This document shows, in pieces, positions 31,692 to 44,342 of a stretch of 64,000 bases of DNA; position 1 is the stretch's first letter; every line of letters starts with the position of its first letter. Origin of the DNA: Diphasiastrum complanatum (taxonomy: Eukaryota; Streptophyta; Lycopodiopsida; Lycopodiales; Lycopodiaceae); NCBI GenBank assembly GCA_029204225.1, contig CM055101.1, forward strand, positions 41,812,927-41,876,926, in the 5' to 3' direction. The notes beneath the pieces were generated by a model. That model saw nothing but the letters and a program-made list of their open reading frames with translations, did no database searches and was not told the origin of the DNA. The translations under genes were made by a program, and so were the position numbers.

Positions 31692-33305
31692 GGTTGAGAA
31701 TTGGCTATTTACAACTATATACTAAGCTGAACCCTTTTCTTTCTCCCTTTGTTGGCTCTCAATAAAGCTTGAAACAATCTGCACCACCAAAAAAACAATT
31801 ACATGTCATATCTACAAAGTATGAACATGTAGTTTCCACACTTCAAGATTGAAATTAGCACACAAAACTTTCCCAGTCGATTATGTTCATGTATTATATA
31901 GTGGCATCCAAAGTTTATGCAGATCATGAAATAGTATACGACAAAAGCAGCACTTATGAAAATTTGCAAGTGACTATTATTTCGTCATCAAAATCTTCAA
32001 AAAAACATACACATCATTGGGAAAGCTTGTTTCCATTGATCCCAAGAAACTTTCACAAAACATGTATATTACATACATTGACATATGTTAATGCTAAAGA
32101 TAGTAGATTCAATTGCGTATACAAAAATGATACAAGTTTAGCCAAACCACAAAACACTTTTGAAGAGCACTTTTTAAAGTAGCTTGTATCACTACTTTCT
32201 TTCACAATATCTTAGAGGAGTATATCTTAGAGGAGTATATCATTTGCATTCATGTGATATACACATTTCCAAGGAGATAACAACCGCATCACATTGAAAC
32301 ATCATGTTACAAGGTGCTAACAAAATTTAATGAAAAGTAGCAATACCAAAGAGACCAACACTTCATGAAGTTATGCCATACATATCATTAACCAATACAT
32401 ACACATTCGAAGCTTTCATTCATTTACGATGTGCCCTTAGTCCAAATTTAAAAAGAGATACATTGTACAAAATCCCTGATAAAAATTTCATCAATCATCA
32501 AGGTTCAAAATCTAGATTTATAGTAGTACAAGTTGAGAAATTACAATTGTTCACCACTCAAGTGTGACTTGTCACCTATCACCTAGGTCATGACACACGC
32601 GCACCATGGTAGTAAGAAAATCCTAATCGCTTTCTTAGAAATTTTCCAATTTTGTAAGAAAATGAGATTCCATGAGTTGGAGATAATAATCTAGTTAAAA
32701 GTCCTCAACAAAAGAGGGGAGACTATCATTTGCCTGCGGATGAAGTAGCTCCAAGGCTTGAATGGTGGCGGATGAAGAAATTGTTGGACTGATATGAGCT
32801 AGAGCACGAGCCACATGTGAGCATTCTCCCACTTGCACAAGTAAAACATAGCGACGTAACTAATGATGAACTAGTGGGACAAAAACACAATCTAACACAA
32901 AATCCCACTAAGCCGCAAGCGCCTGACACTGAAGAGAATGCTCCTCTTGCAAATTTTCCCAATCTCTTGACATAAAGTGGCAAATTTTGTTACGTGATTC
33001 GCAGTGACCAGCATCACCACCCCGAGGAGGCAAAGGCAAACACCACATAGGAAAAAGCAAAAAGGCATGCCAAGCTGTGGTATCAAAAAGGTTGGAAGCC
33101 AAACAGGACAAAGTAAAGACAAAGCTCTTTAAACATTCAAGCGCAAAGCAAAGGAGATGTGTGCATAAAGATGAGGACAAGGCAAACCCAAACCCAAGTG
33201 GAAGGAGGCTAAAATATCAAGGGAGTGAATCTAGGTCCAAGCCGAGTCAGGTGGCAAAGTGGGAGCAGGGTGACATGCAAGATCTACATTAGTTAAGGCA
33301 AGTTG
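31692..33305. other. Upstream of BRF1; no gene recognised
   Basis: It should contain the BRF1 promoter and 5' UTR (minus strand). A TATATA string lies at about 31713-31718, only 22 bases before the ATG, which is too close to be trusted as a TATA box. A short tandem duplication of ATCTTAGAGGAGTAT occurs at about 32209-32240. Confidence 0.4.
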
Positions 33306-33920
33306 CTAACGAAAAGCAGAGCAAGCGTTTTGAAGGCGAGAAAGACCGGCACCTTCCATATAAAGGTGACCACAGCCTGAATAGGGAACACAAAGACTAT
33401 GAGAAGAAGACATAGAAACCTGATAAACTGAAGGAAAGGAAGAAACATAGTGACGAAGATGAGGTGGTCTATATGGTGCCACATGAATGGAGGAATCAAA
33501 CAAGGAATCCACAACATCATGGTGAGTCTCACGACGTGTGCATGAAAGGGAAGCACGCAGAGGTTGGTTTGAAGGCAAAGCAGGTCTCTTTTCTCCACAC
33601 CGAGCAGGAGCATTGATATCCATGACTTGTAGAGGAGAAGAAGATTCTTGAGGAACCATACTGACAGTGAAGGAATGTACCCCTAGAAACAAAGTTTGAT
33701 AGTAGCATGATGCAAAGCTAAATCGCACTATAGAGCACCCAAACAAGGTTGCAAGGCAAACTGAACTCAAGATCCAAAAACATGTTTCCAGGCCAAAACC
33801 ACTTAATTCCAAGTCCTTCCTTAGTGAATTTACACTCAAATCTATTGTCAAGCATACGCTTGCATTCGCTTCTTGTGTTCCAGCAGCCTCAAAGCAAACC
33901 CATGCACAAGAAGAGATCAA
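33306..33920 (-). CDS. Unrecognised 204-codon ORF
   Basis: A long open frame for this AT-rich DNA. Its second half (from about 33690) looks protein-like: PQESSSPLQVMDINAPARCG, THHDVVDSLFDSSIHVAPYR, PSVYQVSMSSSHSLC and HLYMEGAGLSRLQNACSAFR, ending TAG. A CTGTCAG acceptor-like string at about 33660 could open an exon there. I cannot assign a family. It lies upstream of BRF1 and beside copia leader sequence, so it may belong to a mobile element or be a terminal exon. Confidence 0.35.
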   Translation of the reverse strand: MISSCAWVCFEAAGTQEANASVCLTIDLSVNSLRKDLELSGFGLETCFWILSSVCLATLFGCSIVRFSFASCYYQTLFLGVHSFTVSMVPQESSSPLQVMDINAPARCGEKRPALPSNQPLRASLSCTRRETHHDVVDSLFDSSIHVAPYRPPHLRHYVSSFPSVYQVSMSSSHSLCVPYSGCGHLYMEGAGLSRLQNACSAFR

Positions 33921-34600
33921 ACTGTATTCCAGCTTCCCAGAAGCGGAAGGATAGGTTCATGGCAGCCGGATCTAACTAACTCGCTGGTGAAAGAAACATT
34001 CGGAAATTCGTTGGCTATGTAAATGTATAAGGAACTATTGCTGATATCCTGCATTGAAGAAAAGATTGCAAATCTGATTTGTTGGCTGTCGCAGGTTGGA
34101 TGGATGTTCCGTAGCAAACGAATGACAAAGTTGCTTGCTGAAAACTGCTGCTACAGCGCTCTGCTGCTAAAATCTGGACAAGGTCAAAGCCCTACCTCTA
34201 AACCCTAAACCCTGATCAGCCGAAGCTTCTTTTTCTTTTTGCTTTGTGTCTTTTTGCTTTGAAACCCTCACCTTAGGGTGAGGGAAGCAGAGCGCTTGGC
34301 TGCGGCTTCTTTTTCTGGGGATCTAGAGAAAAGGAAAGGAAATAATAGTTTGAAAACTGATGTATGCTGCTGCTGTTGTGTAGAAATTCACAGACGAAGC
34401 TGTCTAACAGAAATTCGCTCCCCAGAACTGTTCCTGTTTCTGATTTCTAAAGATTGTCTCACACGCATATGCTAGACACAGACTAAAAACTACTTAACAG
34501 CTTCGAAAAAACAGACGACTACCGACATGCCAGGAGCTCACGTGTCCTTGCACCTACTGCTCACGAGTCCTGACTGTTGTTCACTGGAAAACGCTGAGGA
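33921..34600. other. Unassigned; a stem-loop near 34265
   Basis: AAACCCTCACCTTAGGGTGAGGG at about 34261-34283 is a short hairpin. Otherwise nothing is recognised. Confidence 0.4.
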
Positions 34601-35533
34601 CTGCTAACTATTTGCGCAATTGCTGCCTTTGAAAATTCGCACCTGTTTTGAATCAGAAGTATCACTATTGCCTACAAGATTGACCGTCAGAAGATTGCCT
34701 ATCAATGCGACCTACAGATCATTGCTGGAAAAGTTGCTGCTAAAGACAGCTGAAGGAGGGAGATGGGTGAATATAGCTCAATCCACTTGTTGAAAATGCA
34801 CGGACGCTCACCAAGAAGACGATGTTGTTGGCTATAGGTGCTGAAGTTGAACGTTGTTACAGAATCCAAACCCAATCCCTAAATGCCGCTAGCATCACGA
34901 TTATCGTACCAAGTCTTTTGTCCTCGAGGAGCACATCATGACATCACATACAAGCAGCCTCGATGTCCAAAACACGCTTCTTTCCGGTCTGGTGCCACAT
35001 TCATTTTTTGGGTTTGAAAACTAGGGTATGATTTCTTTGTTTGCAATTTCATGATCGAATCATCACAAAAAAGTAGCGCCTTCTTTTACACTTGGAAACA
35101 AGCAAAAAGAAGCAGATCTTCACTTTGTAAAATGAGCAAGGGTGCTGATTTTTCAGCCAAATCAAAAGATAAAAATTGCTTGTAGATGGGCGCCCTCCTG
35201 CAAAGGAGCAAATCTAAAAAATAGGGCAGCAGCGGACCAACGGAAGTAGGATAAACCTACACGGATGTGGGCGACCTAAAAGCAGCCCCGAAGAAGATAA
35301 TTAATGGCGCGTTCCTGCAACCTGAAAAATCAGCAAACAACAACCTGATTTTTGGGCGCCCAAAATCCTGTTATCTTCTTTGATGTGTGGCGCCCTCCTG
35401 CAAAACGGAAAAGAGTCAAAATTGAACGGATCTTCACTCCAAAAAATCAGCAAAGGTGCAGAATTTTTGTGATCCCTAAGTGAAGACGATCTCTTTTGGT
35501 AGGGCGCCCTAAATTAAGCATAGAAGATCCATG
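34601..35533 (-). mobile_element. Untranslated leader of a minus-strand copia, with GGGCGCC motifs
   Basis: Downstream (minus) of the PBS at 35534-35545. It carries at least four GGCGCC strings (35188, 35354, 35389, 35501), each in or near TGCAGGAGGGCGCC- or CTAGGGCGCC-like text, and no gag. The plus-strand copia leader (10763-10960) has matching AGGGCRCC blocks, supporting one family. Confidence 0.6.
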
Positions 35534-35545
35534 GCTCTGATACCA
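35534..35545 (-). promoter_or_regulatory. Primer-binding site
   Basis: Exact TGGTATCAGAGC on the minus strand, abutting the LTR end. Confidence 0.92.
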
Positions 35546-36001
35546 TGTAGGAAATCAAAGTGCCAAGATCCTTCTAACATTCAATCTCCATATACAAGAA
35601 GAAGAAGAAGAAGAAGAAGAAGATGAAGAGGGAGAGGGTTAGGCGCCCTCAAGGAGAGAGAAAGTAGTAGCAATGCTTGAAAAAAAATGAATTAAAAATG
35701 AACAATGATGACATATAAATAGGCCTTCCAAGGGCCTAGACTCTTCCAAACTCTAAGTTCTAGACCCTTCCAAGCCCATTACCAATTATAGGGCACTCCC
35801 AAAAGTCAAGATAGGGTCTCTTAACATAATTAGACTTTACTTGGACCCACGAGTTACCACTAGACCAAAATTGGGTCAACTTAACTAAAACTATCTTAAC
35901 ATGGTCTAAATAATAAACCTACCCCATGGTTACACAAGTCTCAACCTTTTGGATCAAAATAACCTATGGGAAACTAACATTATCATTTATTATTTCTAAC
36001 A
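35546..36001 (-). mobile_element. Copia LTR (minus)
   Basis: 456 bp, from TGTAGGAAAT to ATTTCTAACA, with complementary ends. It shares patches with the LTR at 10249 (TTACACAA-TCTCAACCTTTTGG reversed). It contains a (GAA)n run at about 35597-35622. No partner LTR was seen. Confidence 0.8.
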
Positions 36002-36382
36002 TGCAAGCCCAAGAAAACAATCTATGGCATACAACAAATACCAAGAGCATGAAATTTATGCATTAATGGACACTTCTAGAAGATGGGATTAGTGAGAATA
36101 AGGTAGATCCAAGCCTTTGCATTCTCAAGCATGGAAGCGATATTCAAGAGATCCAACATGCATCAATGTGAGTCATTAGGTACACCAATGGATGTAAATG
36201 AGAATCTAGCATCATGATAATTCAGATGAGGTAGATGCATATCTATATCGACAACTTATTGGGAGTCTTATCAACTTCACTCCTACATGTTTGAACATTT
36301 TATTTTCTCTGAAGATATTGTGTCAATTTATGTCTAATTCTAGAGTAGACTACAAAACAAACTTGATGCTATATTACTATTA

Positions 36383-36850
36383 TGTCCACGTCCTGTATAT
36401 AGGATTCAATATAGTCCTAGACTTGGATACATAGTACTCCAAAGCTCGAGATCATTAGTTATGCCACGTCATACTGGATGCGACCCGTAAAGTAATTAAT
36501 GACCTTGTGAGGCCCAGACACACTTGGAGATAGTACAAGATTTGGGACAGTCAATGCATGTGTAGAGTATCAATAACAATTGGATCTATCTATAGGGGAG
36601 TCTAGACCTTGCATTACCGCATGCACAGGGTGGTCTTGTGCCTATATATGATGGTCAAACTCACCTTACTACATGATTTTGGTGCTCCATTGCCAGGTTA
36701 TCTCATTCTACTATTGCTTCCTATTCCTTGGCTCGGGGGTGAAGCTGCTGGAGATTGGTCTGTTGCTTCTAATTGGTTGGGAGGTTTCTCCACAATGTGT
36801 TCTCTATTGTTTTGTCTTGTAAGCAAGATCTTGAGAAGGTTTCCCTTACA
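36383..36850 (+). mobile_element. 5' LTR of a coding-free LTR element
   Basis: 468 bp from TGTCCACGTCC to TTCCCTTACA, with the PBS one base beyond. A TATATATG box lies at about 36645. The same sequence recurs in part at 41290-41466 and, inverted, at 60990-61508 and 62034-62258. Confidence 0.82.
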
Positions 36851-36851
36851 T

Positions 36852-36863
36852 TGGTATCAGAGC
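36852..36863 (+). promoter_or_regulatory. Primer-binding site
   Basis: Exact TGGTATCAGAGC following the LTR. Confidence 0.92.
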
Positions 36864-39800
36864 AAGGCTTACAAAGATCGGAGAACTTGGAGAAGTGTTG
36901 CTTTTCAACGAAATTTTGGGTCAATTGGAATTCTCTTCCAGGTGGAAAGCAAGATTGCAAGTGGGTGTACTCTCTCAGTTTTCATTTGCATGTTGCTAAG
37001 ATCCAATTCTCTCGAAAAAATTTTGAGTTTTTTGGAGAATTGTCCATGGAAGCCAATTTGTGATGCTTTTTTGGAGCTTTTTCTTGTGTAGCTCAAATCT
37101 TATGTAGATCTGAATTTTCCAACAAGTGTACTTTCATTTTAGGGATCATTAATAATGAAATTAATGATGCATGCTGGTTCTTTCCATGATGTACGGTTCT
37201 AGGCTATGTTTTTGTCAAAAATTCTTTGATTTTCATGGTCTTTGATTAGAAATTGATATTAAGAGCTAAAATTCAGCAAGATCAGATCATTATGATGGCT
37301 ATAATTTTGTAAATTGAGTTGCGTGCGGGTGAGAAAGGGTTGCATGTCATAAATTTCTACTTTATGGTGAAGAAAAAACCGGAAAATAACTAAAAATCAT
37401 CATTTTTGCTAGTTTTTTCATAAAGTTGGATGGTATACTTCTGTAAAACAGCTAAAAGCTTAATCAAAGTCTTTTGAAGCTGTCCCTGAAGTTAGAACCA
37501 AGATTTCAAAGAATTGGTGAAGTAGAAGGCCCAAAAAAACCAAAAAATAGCCTTTTTTGGTGATTTTTGGGGGACTGATTGCTAGCAATCCACAAAAGGA
37601 TCATGCATGGAACCAATCCAGCCTGTTTTGTACTCCTTTTGGCCTCTCCAACAAGCTATCAGACCTGTGATTTGGTGGTCGGGGGCTTATGCTCCATCTC
37701 CATCAAGTTTGTAGCTAAAGCTCCCTTCAAAAAACCAAAAATCTTCATTCTCAGCCTATACTGCTTCTTAGGACCTGTCTGAATGCTTCAGGAAGTCTAA
37801 TAGACCATTTAAGACTGTTGGTAACATCACTCCGACATTGGTTTAGTGAAATTAGAAATCGAACAGTATTTCGATTTTTCGATTTCGATTGCCTTCTATA
37901 CTAACCATAGATGCACCGCGATTCTGAATCGCGATTCAGAAACGCGTTTCGGGATTTTCCCAAAATCGCGCAAAATCGTCTGTTTTTTTTTTGAAATTTT
38001 TTTAGGCAATATGGGTATTAGCAGGGCTACCGCCCCCCGAACCCCCTAGAGCTTCCTGCTATATAGACACTGTAGATAAAAATGCTATCGCCCCCCGTAG
38101 ATAAAAATGGGGTCCAAATGCGCGCCGAGAAGGGCCCAATATTTATGCCCCCAACTGTATGCACATTGCACTCACATCTCCAGTGAAACAATTGCAAAAG
38201 TGATCATCGTCCATACAGTTGATAGCCCAAACTGTAGGATTAACATTTACTGAAAACCAAAGCAAATGACAACCAGATAGCTATTGAAAATAAGATTTGT
38301 TTGTGCCTCATCTACTGCACTTCTGAGAGGCAAAACGCTGGTTTGACCATTGATTCCCTAAAAAAATTTTAGCCATAAGCTATTTTTCCAAAAAAAAAAA
38401 AATCTTTTTTTTTTTTTTGCGATTCCAGCTGGGTTCAGAATCGCGGACCCAACGAATCGCGATTCGGTGCATCTATGGTACTAACAATATTTTTGTCAAA
38501 ATTTTCGAATTACGTAAAATTGGATAAAAATCGAGTTTTAAGAAAATTCGAAATTTTAGTCTTTTTCTGTTATCTATGGAATGAATTTAGGTTAGTGAAT
38601 TGACTATACTAGGTTTTTTGGATCAATCAGATTTAGTTCGCTAAGATTATAGATAATCTAAATTTGACTAAAGGAACCGCAAATATCGTTGTACTCTAGT
38701 ACATGAAATTTGCTGGCAATTTTTTGACATTTTAACTTTTGGAGTAGGGTATTCCCAGATAGAGAGTTAAAATTGAGTTTTTCTTTTTCTGTTGAATTTC
38801 AAATTTGGTTAAAATTTAAAACCGATTACTTGTCTGATATAATTCTAATTAATATTGATCATTAGAAGTGGGTCAAGTGAACGTTTGAGCAAGATACTCG
38901 TCAAAATTAAATTCAAAACCATCAAAAAAGATGAAATGACCTGAAGAATGAGTGGTGATGGAACTCTTATCCAGGCGATGAAATTTTACTAGATACAGAT
39001 AAAGAGTTGCTGAAATCCTATTAGTAGGATTTCCATTCATGTATTTTCATATTCTGAGTTTTTGATAGAAAAGAAAATTTACATTGACGGAGTAATGCCA
39101 AATAGGTCAATAAAAAAGAAAAATTGTCCAATTTTTTTTATTGGAAAAAGTGTAAGTGATAGGAACTGATCAGAGATGAAAATTTGATTTCATTTCATAT
39201 GGCAAATAGTATGCAAAAAGTCAAACTAGTATGGTTATGCATACTAGTGGATGATTTTTGTGTATCTGTGATTCAACCCAGGTATAGGATAGAAATGAAA
39301 TTTTTTCAGACTTTTTCCTAAGGTAAGTCACTTTTTAAATTTACTAATGCCTTTACATCTTCTTAGTACCTTAGCTGAAGCAGATTTTCAGAGGACTGAA
39401 AATCTTAAGGGAGGAAGAAGAGTGGACATCAGAAGTAGTAGTGTGCTCTAGAAATGTATTTCGCAGTTAGGATTTTAAAAAATCCTTGGGAATAATTGCT
39501 TGATACCGGATATTTTTTAACGGAATTCATTTAGTTGAATTCATAATTGATATCTTTGTAACCATGAGTTTATCCACGAGTTTTGGATGTAAATTGGAAT
39601 GATAGAAGTAGAGTTTAATACGTGGATTATGGCCATGTTAGTTGACAGAAGTTATCCCTAAAGTTAAATGCTCTTGGATTAGTAGGGATTCGAAGCTTAT
39701 CTCTAACCTGGAAGGGTTGGTAATGTGATGTTGAACCATGTTAATTCTTCTGCTTATGTCACAAATTTAAGTGTGGATCTGTTATATCCATCTGAAAGGC

Positions 39801-41289
39801 ATGCCAGTCATCCGAATAAATGGATTCTCTAGTTTTTGGGAACGAAGGATAATATCCTATATGGACTATAGGACAATAAGATGGATCAGTGGATCTCTAG
39901 AATTTCAGATAAGGCGGTTAAGGATTTTTTGGAAGGAAGAGCTGGTGGTATAGGACATCAATAATTTTGGAAAGGAAATTCTTGAATATTAGACATCAGA
40001 TCGGTTTATATGATTCTTTCCAGCATGAAGTTATTCTTCTAAAAGACTATATATCATATGAATTACTACTTGTGTGAATAGACTTGGAATTCAGATTAAT
40101 TCTAAGGTGATCATGTTTCAATTTCTTAACCCAAGATATCTCTTTTGCACAAATGGATTTCAGAGGAATGATAGTTATTGTCGCTCGGGTTGAAAATATT
40201 TGAAGGAAAAGTTCTTATTGCAATAGAGTGAATCATTTTCTGTGGATGGCACTTATTACTGACTTTTTCATGGATTTAGATATTTTCATATATCACCTTT
40301 CCAGTTAACTTTTATAGAAATTAGTAATTTTTTTAAAAGGAGGGGTCAAGTGATGGGATAAAATTCTATCTAGGGAACTATTGGTTGCATAGTTTTTGAA
40401 AGAGAACCAGTTGTGGTATAGAAATGTGATTTCTGGAAGTAATTTCGGATAAATCCAGAGTAAGATACCCAACAGAGAAATTCTCTAGGAATTGTATGGA
40501 ACAATCTGGAACTAGAACTGGTTTAAAATTTGAATCATTATCTATAAGTAATACAGGGAAATGTCAAAAGTTACGAATTCCATTTTAATTGGAGTAGGAG
40601 TAAGTTTGATGGAATTTGAGTCTGGAATGTCTTTATTAGTTCAACCTAATCTTAGTTTGAGTACTAGGATCATAGAGGGGTTGATTGAGAGGAAGAAATT
40701 ATGTTATTAGAGGTAAGTTGGGTTGGAAAACTTGTGAGAGTGAATATGTTATTCGTCTCAGAGATTTCCCAGATATGTTATTTACTCATGAGAAGTAGAA
40801 ATTCTTGGGTAGCTGAGTTACAAGATTCTCAGTGACTTATGTGAGTAACATATGTGGTTTTTGGAGGAATCTGCCAAATAAGAATGTGTTTACGTACTGG
40901 GTCATAGTGAGATTATTCTCATATGTGCACGATTAATCTTGTATGAATCTACTATGTATTCCTGGTTACTGGGTTTATTTGGTACACTTAAACCAGTCGG
41001 TAAACATAGACATATGTTCAAGTATTGTTGGAATTGATACTTGTAGAGTTAACGGATCTTTATGTGGAAAATTTATTGGTTAACTTATAAATGATTTGGA
41101 TAAGAATCTAAATGTGGTGTTATACTAGTATAATTGAGATCTGCACCTAGACATTTGGGATTTCTGAATCATTGGCAATTAACTTGAGTAGCTTGATTAC
41201 TCCTGGATGAAGTTAATTGGTAAAACGATCAATGTGAAGAGGATTCACTAGAGACTTTTTGTTTTGAGTTATATTGCTTGTAAGACGCA
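36864..41289 (+). mobile_element. Internal region of the LTR element, no gag or pol
   Basis: 4.4 kb with no recognisable gag, protease, integrase, RT or RNase H and no long ORF. AT-rich throughout, except for the inserted MITE at 37905-38478. It fits a large non-autonomous derivative (LARD-like), although extreme decay cannot be excluded. Confidence 0.6.
37905..38478. mobile_element. MITE-like element with terminal inverted repeats
   Basis: 574 bp. Both ends read CCATAGATGCACCG inward (14 of 14), followed by shared CGCGATTC motifs, and are flanked by the direct repeat TACTAA (37899-37904 and 38479-38484). The inside has self-complementary CGCGATTCTGAATCGCG text and no ORF. The superfamily is undetermined. 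Confidence 0.85.
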
Positions 41290-41466
41290 TGATGACCCGT
41301 AAAGTAATTAATGACCTTGTGAGGCCGAGACACACTAATTGGAGTTAGTACAAGGTTTGGGACAGTCAATGCGTGTGTAGAGTATCAATAGCAATTGGAT
41401 CTATCTATAGGGGAGTCTAGACCTTGCATTACCGCATGCACAGGGTGGTCTTGTGCCTATATATGA
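41290..41466 (+). mobile_element. Truncated 3' LTR of the 36.4-kb element
   Basis: Matches 36476-36650 closely, from GACCCGTAAAGTAATTAATG through GTGCCTATATATGAT, then ends in a T run at the TATA box. The first ~93 bp and the last ~200 bp of the LTR are missing. Confidence 0.85.
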
Positions 41467-42559
41467 TATTTTTTTTTTTTATGGCTTTAGAATTGGCTCG
41501 TAGAATTTAGCAGTTAAAAAGTTGGCTACGCCACAATTTTCAATGTACTCAAATTTTGATATTAGTAGAAAATAGCTACTCATGTTGCTTTCAAGTAGTC
41601 TGATTCATGTGGAATCATCCCAAGTTCTGAGTTCCAAGCATTGATCATGAGCACCAAGCTTCAAAAATCATTGTTGTAGTGTAGTGTCAGTCAAATCAAT
41701 GGAAATCGCTCATTGAAAAGTAGCGCCGCAAAAAGTTACCATCTCCGCCGTGAGCATGCAATGTAAAATGAAAATGAGATGGGCAAAAAGTCAAGTTGGG
41801 AAAGACCATGACTTACAAGAGTTGACCAAAAAAGAGCATTAGGGGACACCTCACCTATAAAGCCCCTCACCAAGTGGCAAGGATACAATAGCCAAAGCAA
41901 TACAAGGGAAACAAATGGTGGACAAACCAACCCAACCAAACCTAGATCATGTGGATCTAGCCCTTGAGCAATGGATCAATCACTCACAAGAGATTGAGGA
42001 GTCTCACCAACAGCATGTAGCTACTAACATCACAATCAAGCATACACTACTGAGAGCCCAATGGGTATACTTATACCCTCCAAGGCCCATGCCCCACTAG
42101 TAGTGCAATTTGACACCTCACTGGACACCTCTATAGCCTAACTAGGGCACGTCATCCAGTTTTCCTATGACTCACTAATAGACCCATAAAAATCCGCCAT
42201 CATGAGTTTAGGCTTCCAACCATCAATTATGACCATATACACGATTTGTGGGATAAGGCCGCTCTAACCACATTTTGGGTGAGCTGGGACCGATTTTTAT
42301 GCCGATTTCATTATAATTACTTGGGTTTTACATGTCGATTTTTACAAAATTGTGGAAATTAAGGCCCATATAAGCCCGGTTTTCCCACGTCGTAAAATCA
42401 GCTAACAAAGAAATCAAAAGAAAAGGCTTATCATCTACTTCAACTTCAAATTCACATGCTCTTTACTCAAAGAAAGGTAACAAAAAAATGCTGAAAAAGC
42501 AAACAGACACATCTGTCAATTTTCAGCAAAATAAAGAGCAATCTAAGTCTATTTAGGAT
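41467..42559. other. Unassigned
   Basis: No domain or repeat is recognised; only short random-looking ORFs. Confidence 0.4.
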
Positions 42560-44165
42560 TCAACTTATAAGGAAGGATTATATTGCAGGTATTGCAGCAA
42601 GAAGAGAAATTTATTGCAAGATTGTTGAATTTTCAAATTCAATAATAAGAAGCAAAATCAACAGTAGTGTTTTTCTCAGCCACAAGAAGCAAATGCAATA
42701 GTAGTAGAAGCTTCTAAGCCCAATGACAAAGAAGAAAATGAAGAAGTTTTCATGACAAAGATTGAAGATAAACAAGATGACGAATCTTGGGACTTGGACT
42801 CAGGGGGCTATCCAACATATGACAAACTATCGTGACTAGTTTCAAGAGTACAACTCTTTTAACACTCAAAGGCATGTTCATTTGGGTGATAGTAGCACAC
42901 ATCGTGTTCACAGTGAAGTTATTGTCAAGTTATAGTTTCAAAATGGTGATGTCAAATTAGTTTCAAATGTTCTTCATGTTCCGAAAAAAAAAAAATTGTT
43001 CACAAGTCTAGAGGTCTTTTAGATCTTATTCACACTAATGTACATGGGCCCATGCAGACTCCTTCTATAGGGGGAGCCAAATATTTCTTTACATTTATTA
43101 AATATTCTAGAAAGATGGTTGCGTATTCCTTGAAGTCCAGATTAGAAGAAGTTGCTAAAAGTCAACTTCAAGGAAGGTCAAGGCTTTATGTTCAAATGGT
43201 GGAGGTGAATTTATTTCTGCGGAGTTCAAAGAGTATTGCAAGGTCACTGGCATCAACTAGCAATACATCACTAGCTCAATCTAATGGTGTTGCTAAGCAG
43301 AATAATTGTACACTCATTAACAATGCAAAGAGTATTCTAAATTATGCTTAATTGCCAAAGCATTTATGGGTAGAAGCTATAATCACAATAGTATACATTC
43401 AAAATTGAAGTACAAACAAGGTGTTGGTGGACAAAACACCAAATAAGATTTGGACAAGCTCTAAACCATCAATCGAAAATTTCATAATTTTTGGTTGTAT
43501 CGCTTTTGCACAAGTTCCTATAGAATAAGAAAATAGTTAGATGATTCTAACACTAAGCCAAGTTTTGTAGGATATGCTTTATAATCCTTTGACAAAGAAG
43601 ATTTTTATTTCTTGAAGATAAATTTTATGATATGAAGTGTAAGTCAAAAGTGAGTGAAGACACTTTAGATACCAGGATGTTAATTCCAACCCTTCAAAGC
43701 ACTCTAGAATTGTCAGTGATCCAGAAGAAGATGATGCACATAGGAGAGTTTATCTCTTAGAAGATCAAATTGTCAAAGGGTTCTACCCATAAGATTTGTT
43801 GATGAAGCCTATTGCATTTTGTGGAGGAGCCAAACACCGTGAAAGAAGCAGTATCTAGATTGAATAAAGAGCATTGCAAATCAGCAATGGATAAAGAGTA
43901 TCAGCCTCTTATCAAGAATGAAACATGGACTGTCACAAATCTACTGACTGGTAAGAACATTGCACATTGTAGGGTGCAAATTTTTAGAATTAGATATAAA
44001 GTTGATGGGAAGATTCACAGATGGAAAGCTCATTTGATTGCCAAGATTTTTAACATTGATTTTACATAGACCTTTAGTCCTATAGTCAAGCTTACATCCA
44101 TCAGACTTCTTTTAGCATTTGCAGCTCTTCAAGTACATCAAATGGATGTTCAAATAGCACTACAA
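42560..44165 (+). pseudogene. Ty1/copia pol relic
   Basis: Heavily stopped and shifted. Readable pieces are an integrase start near 43005-43110 (DLIHTNVHGPMQTPSIGGAK), a KSRLEEV- and FISAEFKEYCK-like core, the NGVAKQNN segment near 43280, the IFGCIAFAQ region near 43490 and RT starting near 43880 (MDKEYQPLIKNETWT) through VKLTSIRLLLAFAALQVHQM at about 44085-44145. It ends before the YVDD motif. Confidence 0.82.
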
Positions 44166-44170
44166 TAGAA

Positions 44171-44195
44171 AACCCTAGCCCTAGCCCTAGACTAA
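44171..44195. repeat. Telomere-like (CCCTAG) run
   Basis: AACCCTAGCCCTAGCCCTAG, a variant of the plant CCCTAAA repeat, a few units long. It follows CTACAATAGAAA, which also precedes the second run at 46225. Confidence 0.7.
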
Positions 44196-44342
44196 GAAAA
44201 TAACCTTCCTCTCTTTTTTTCTCTCCCTCCAAAATCTTTATTGACTATTTTATGATTCTCAAACCTTAAAAATTGAAATCCTAACTCTAACTCTAAAAGA
44301 ATTTGCCATACATAATTGTAACTATGTAACAACATTTCATAG

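Noticed and set aside
36609-37091. 160-codon plus-strand ORF
   Set aside because: It spans the LTR end, PBS and leader of the 36.4-kb element, so translation is fortuitous.
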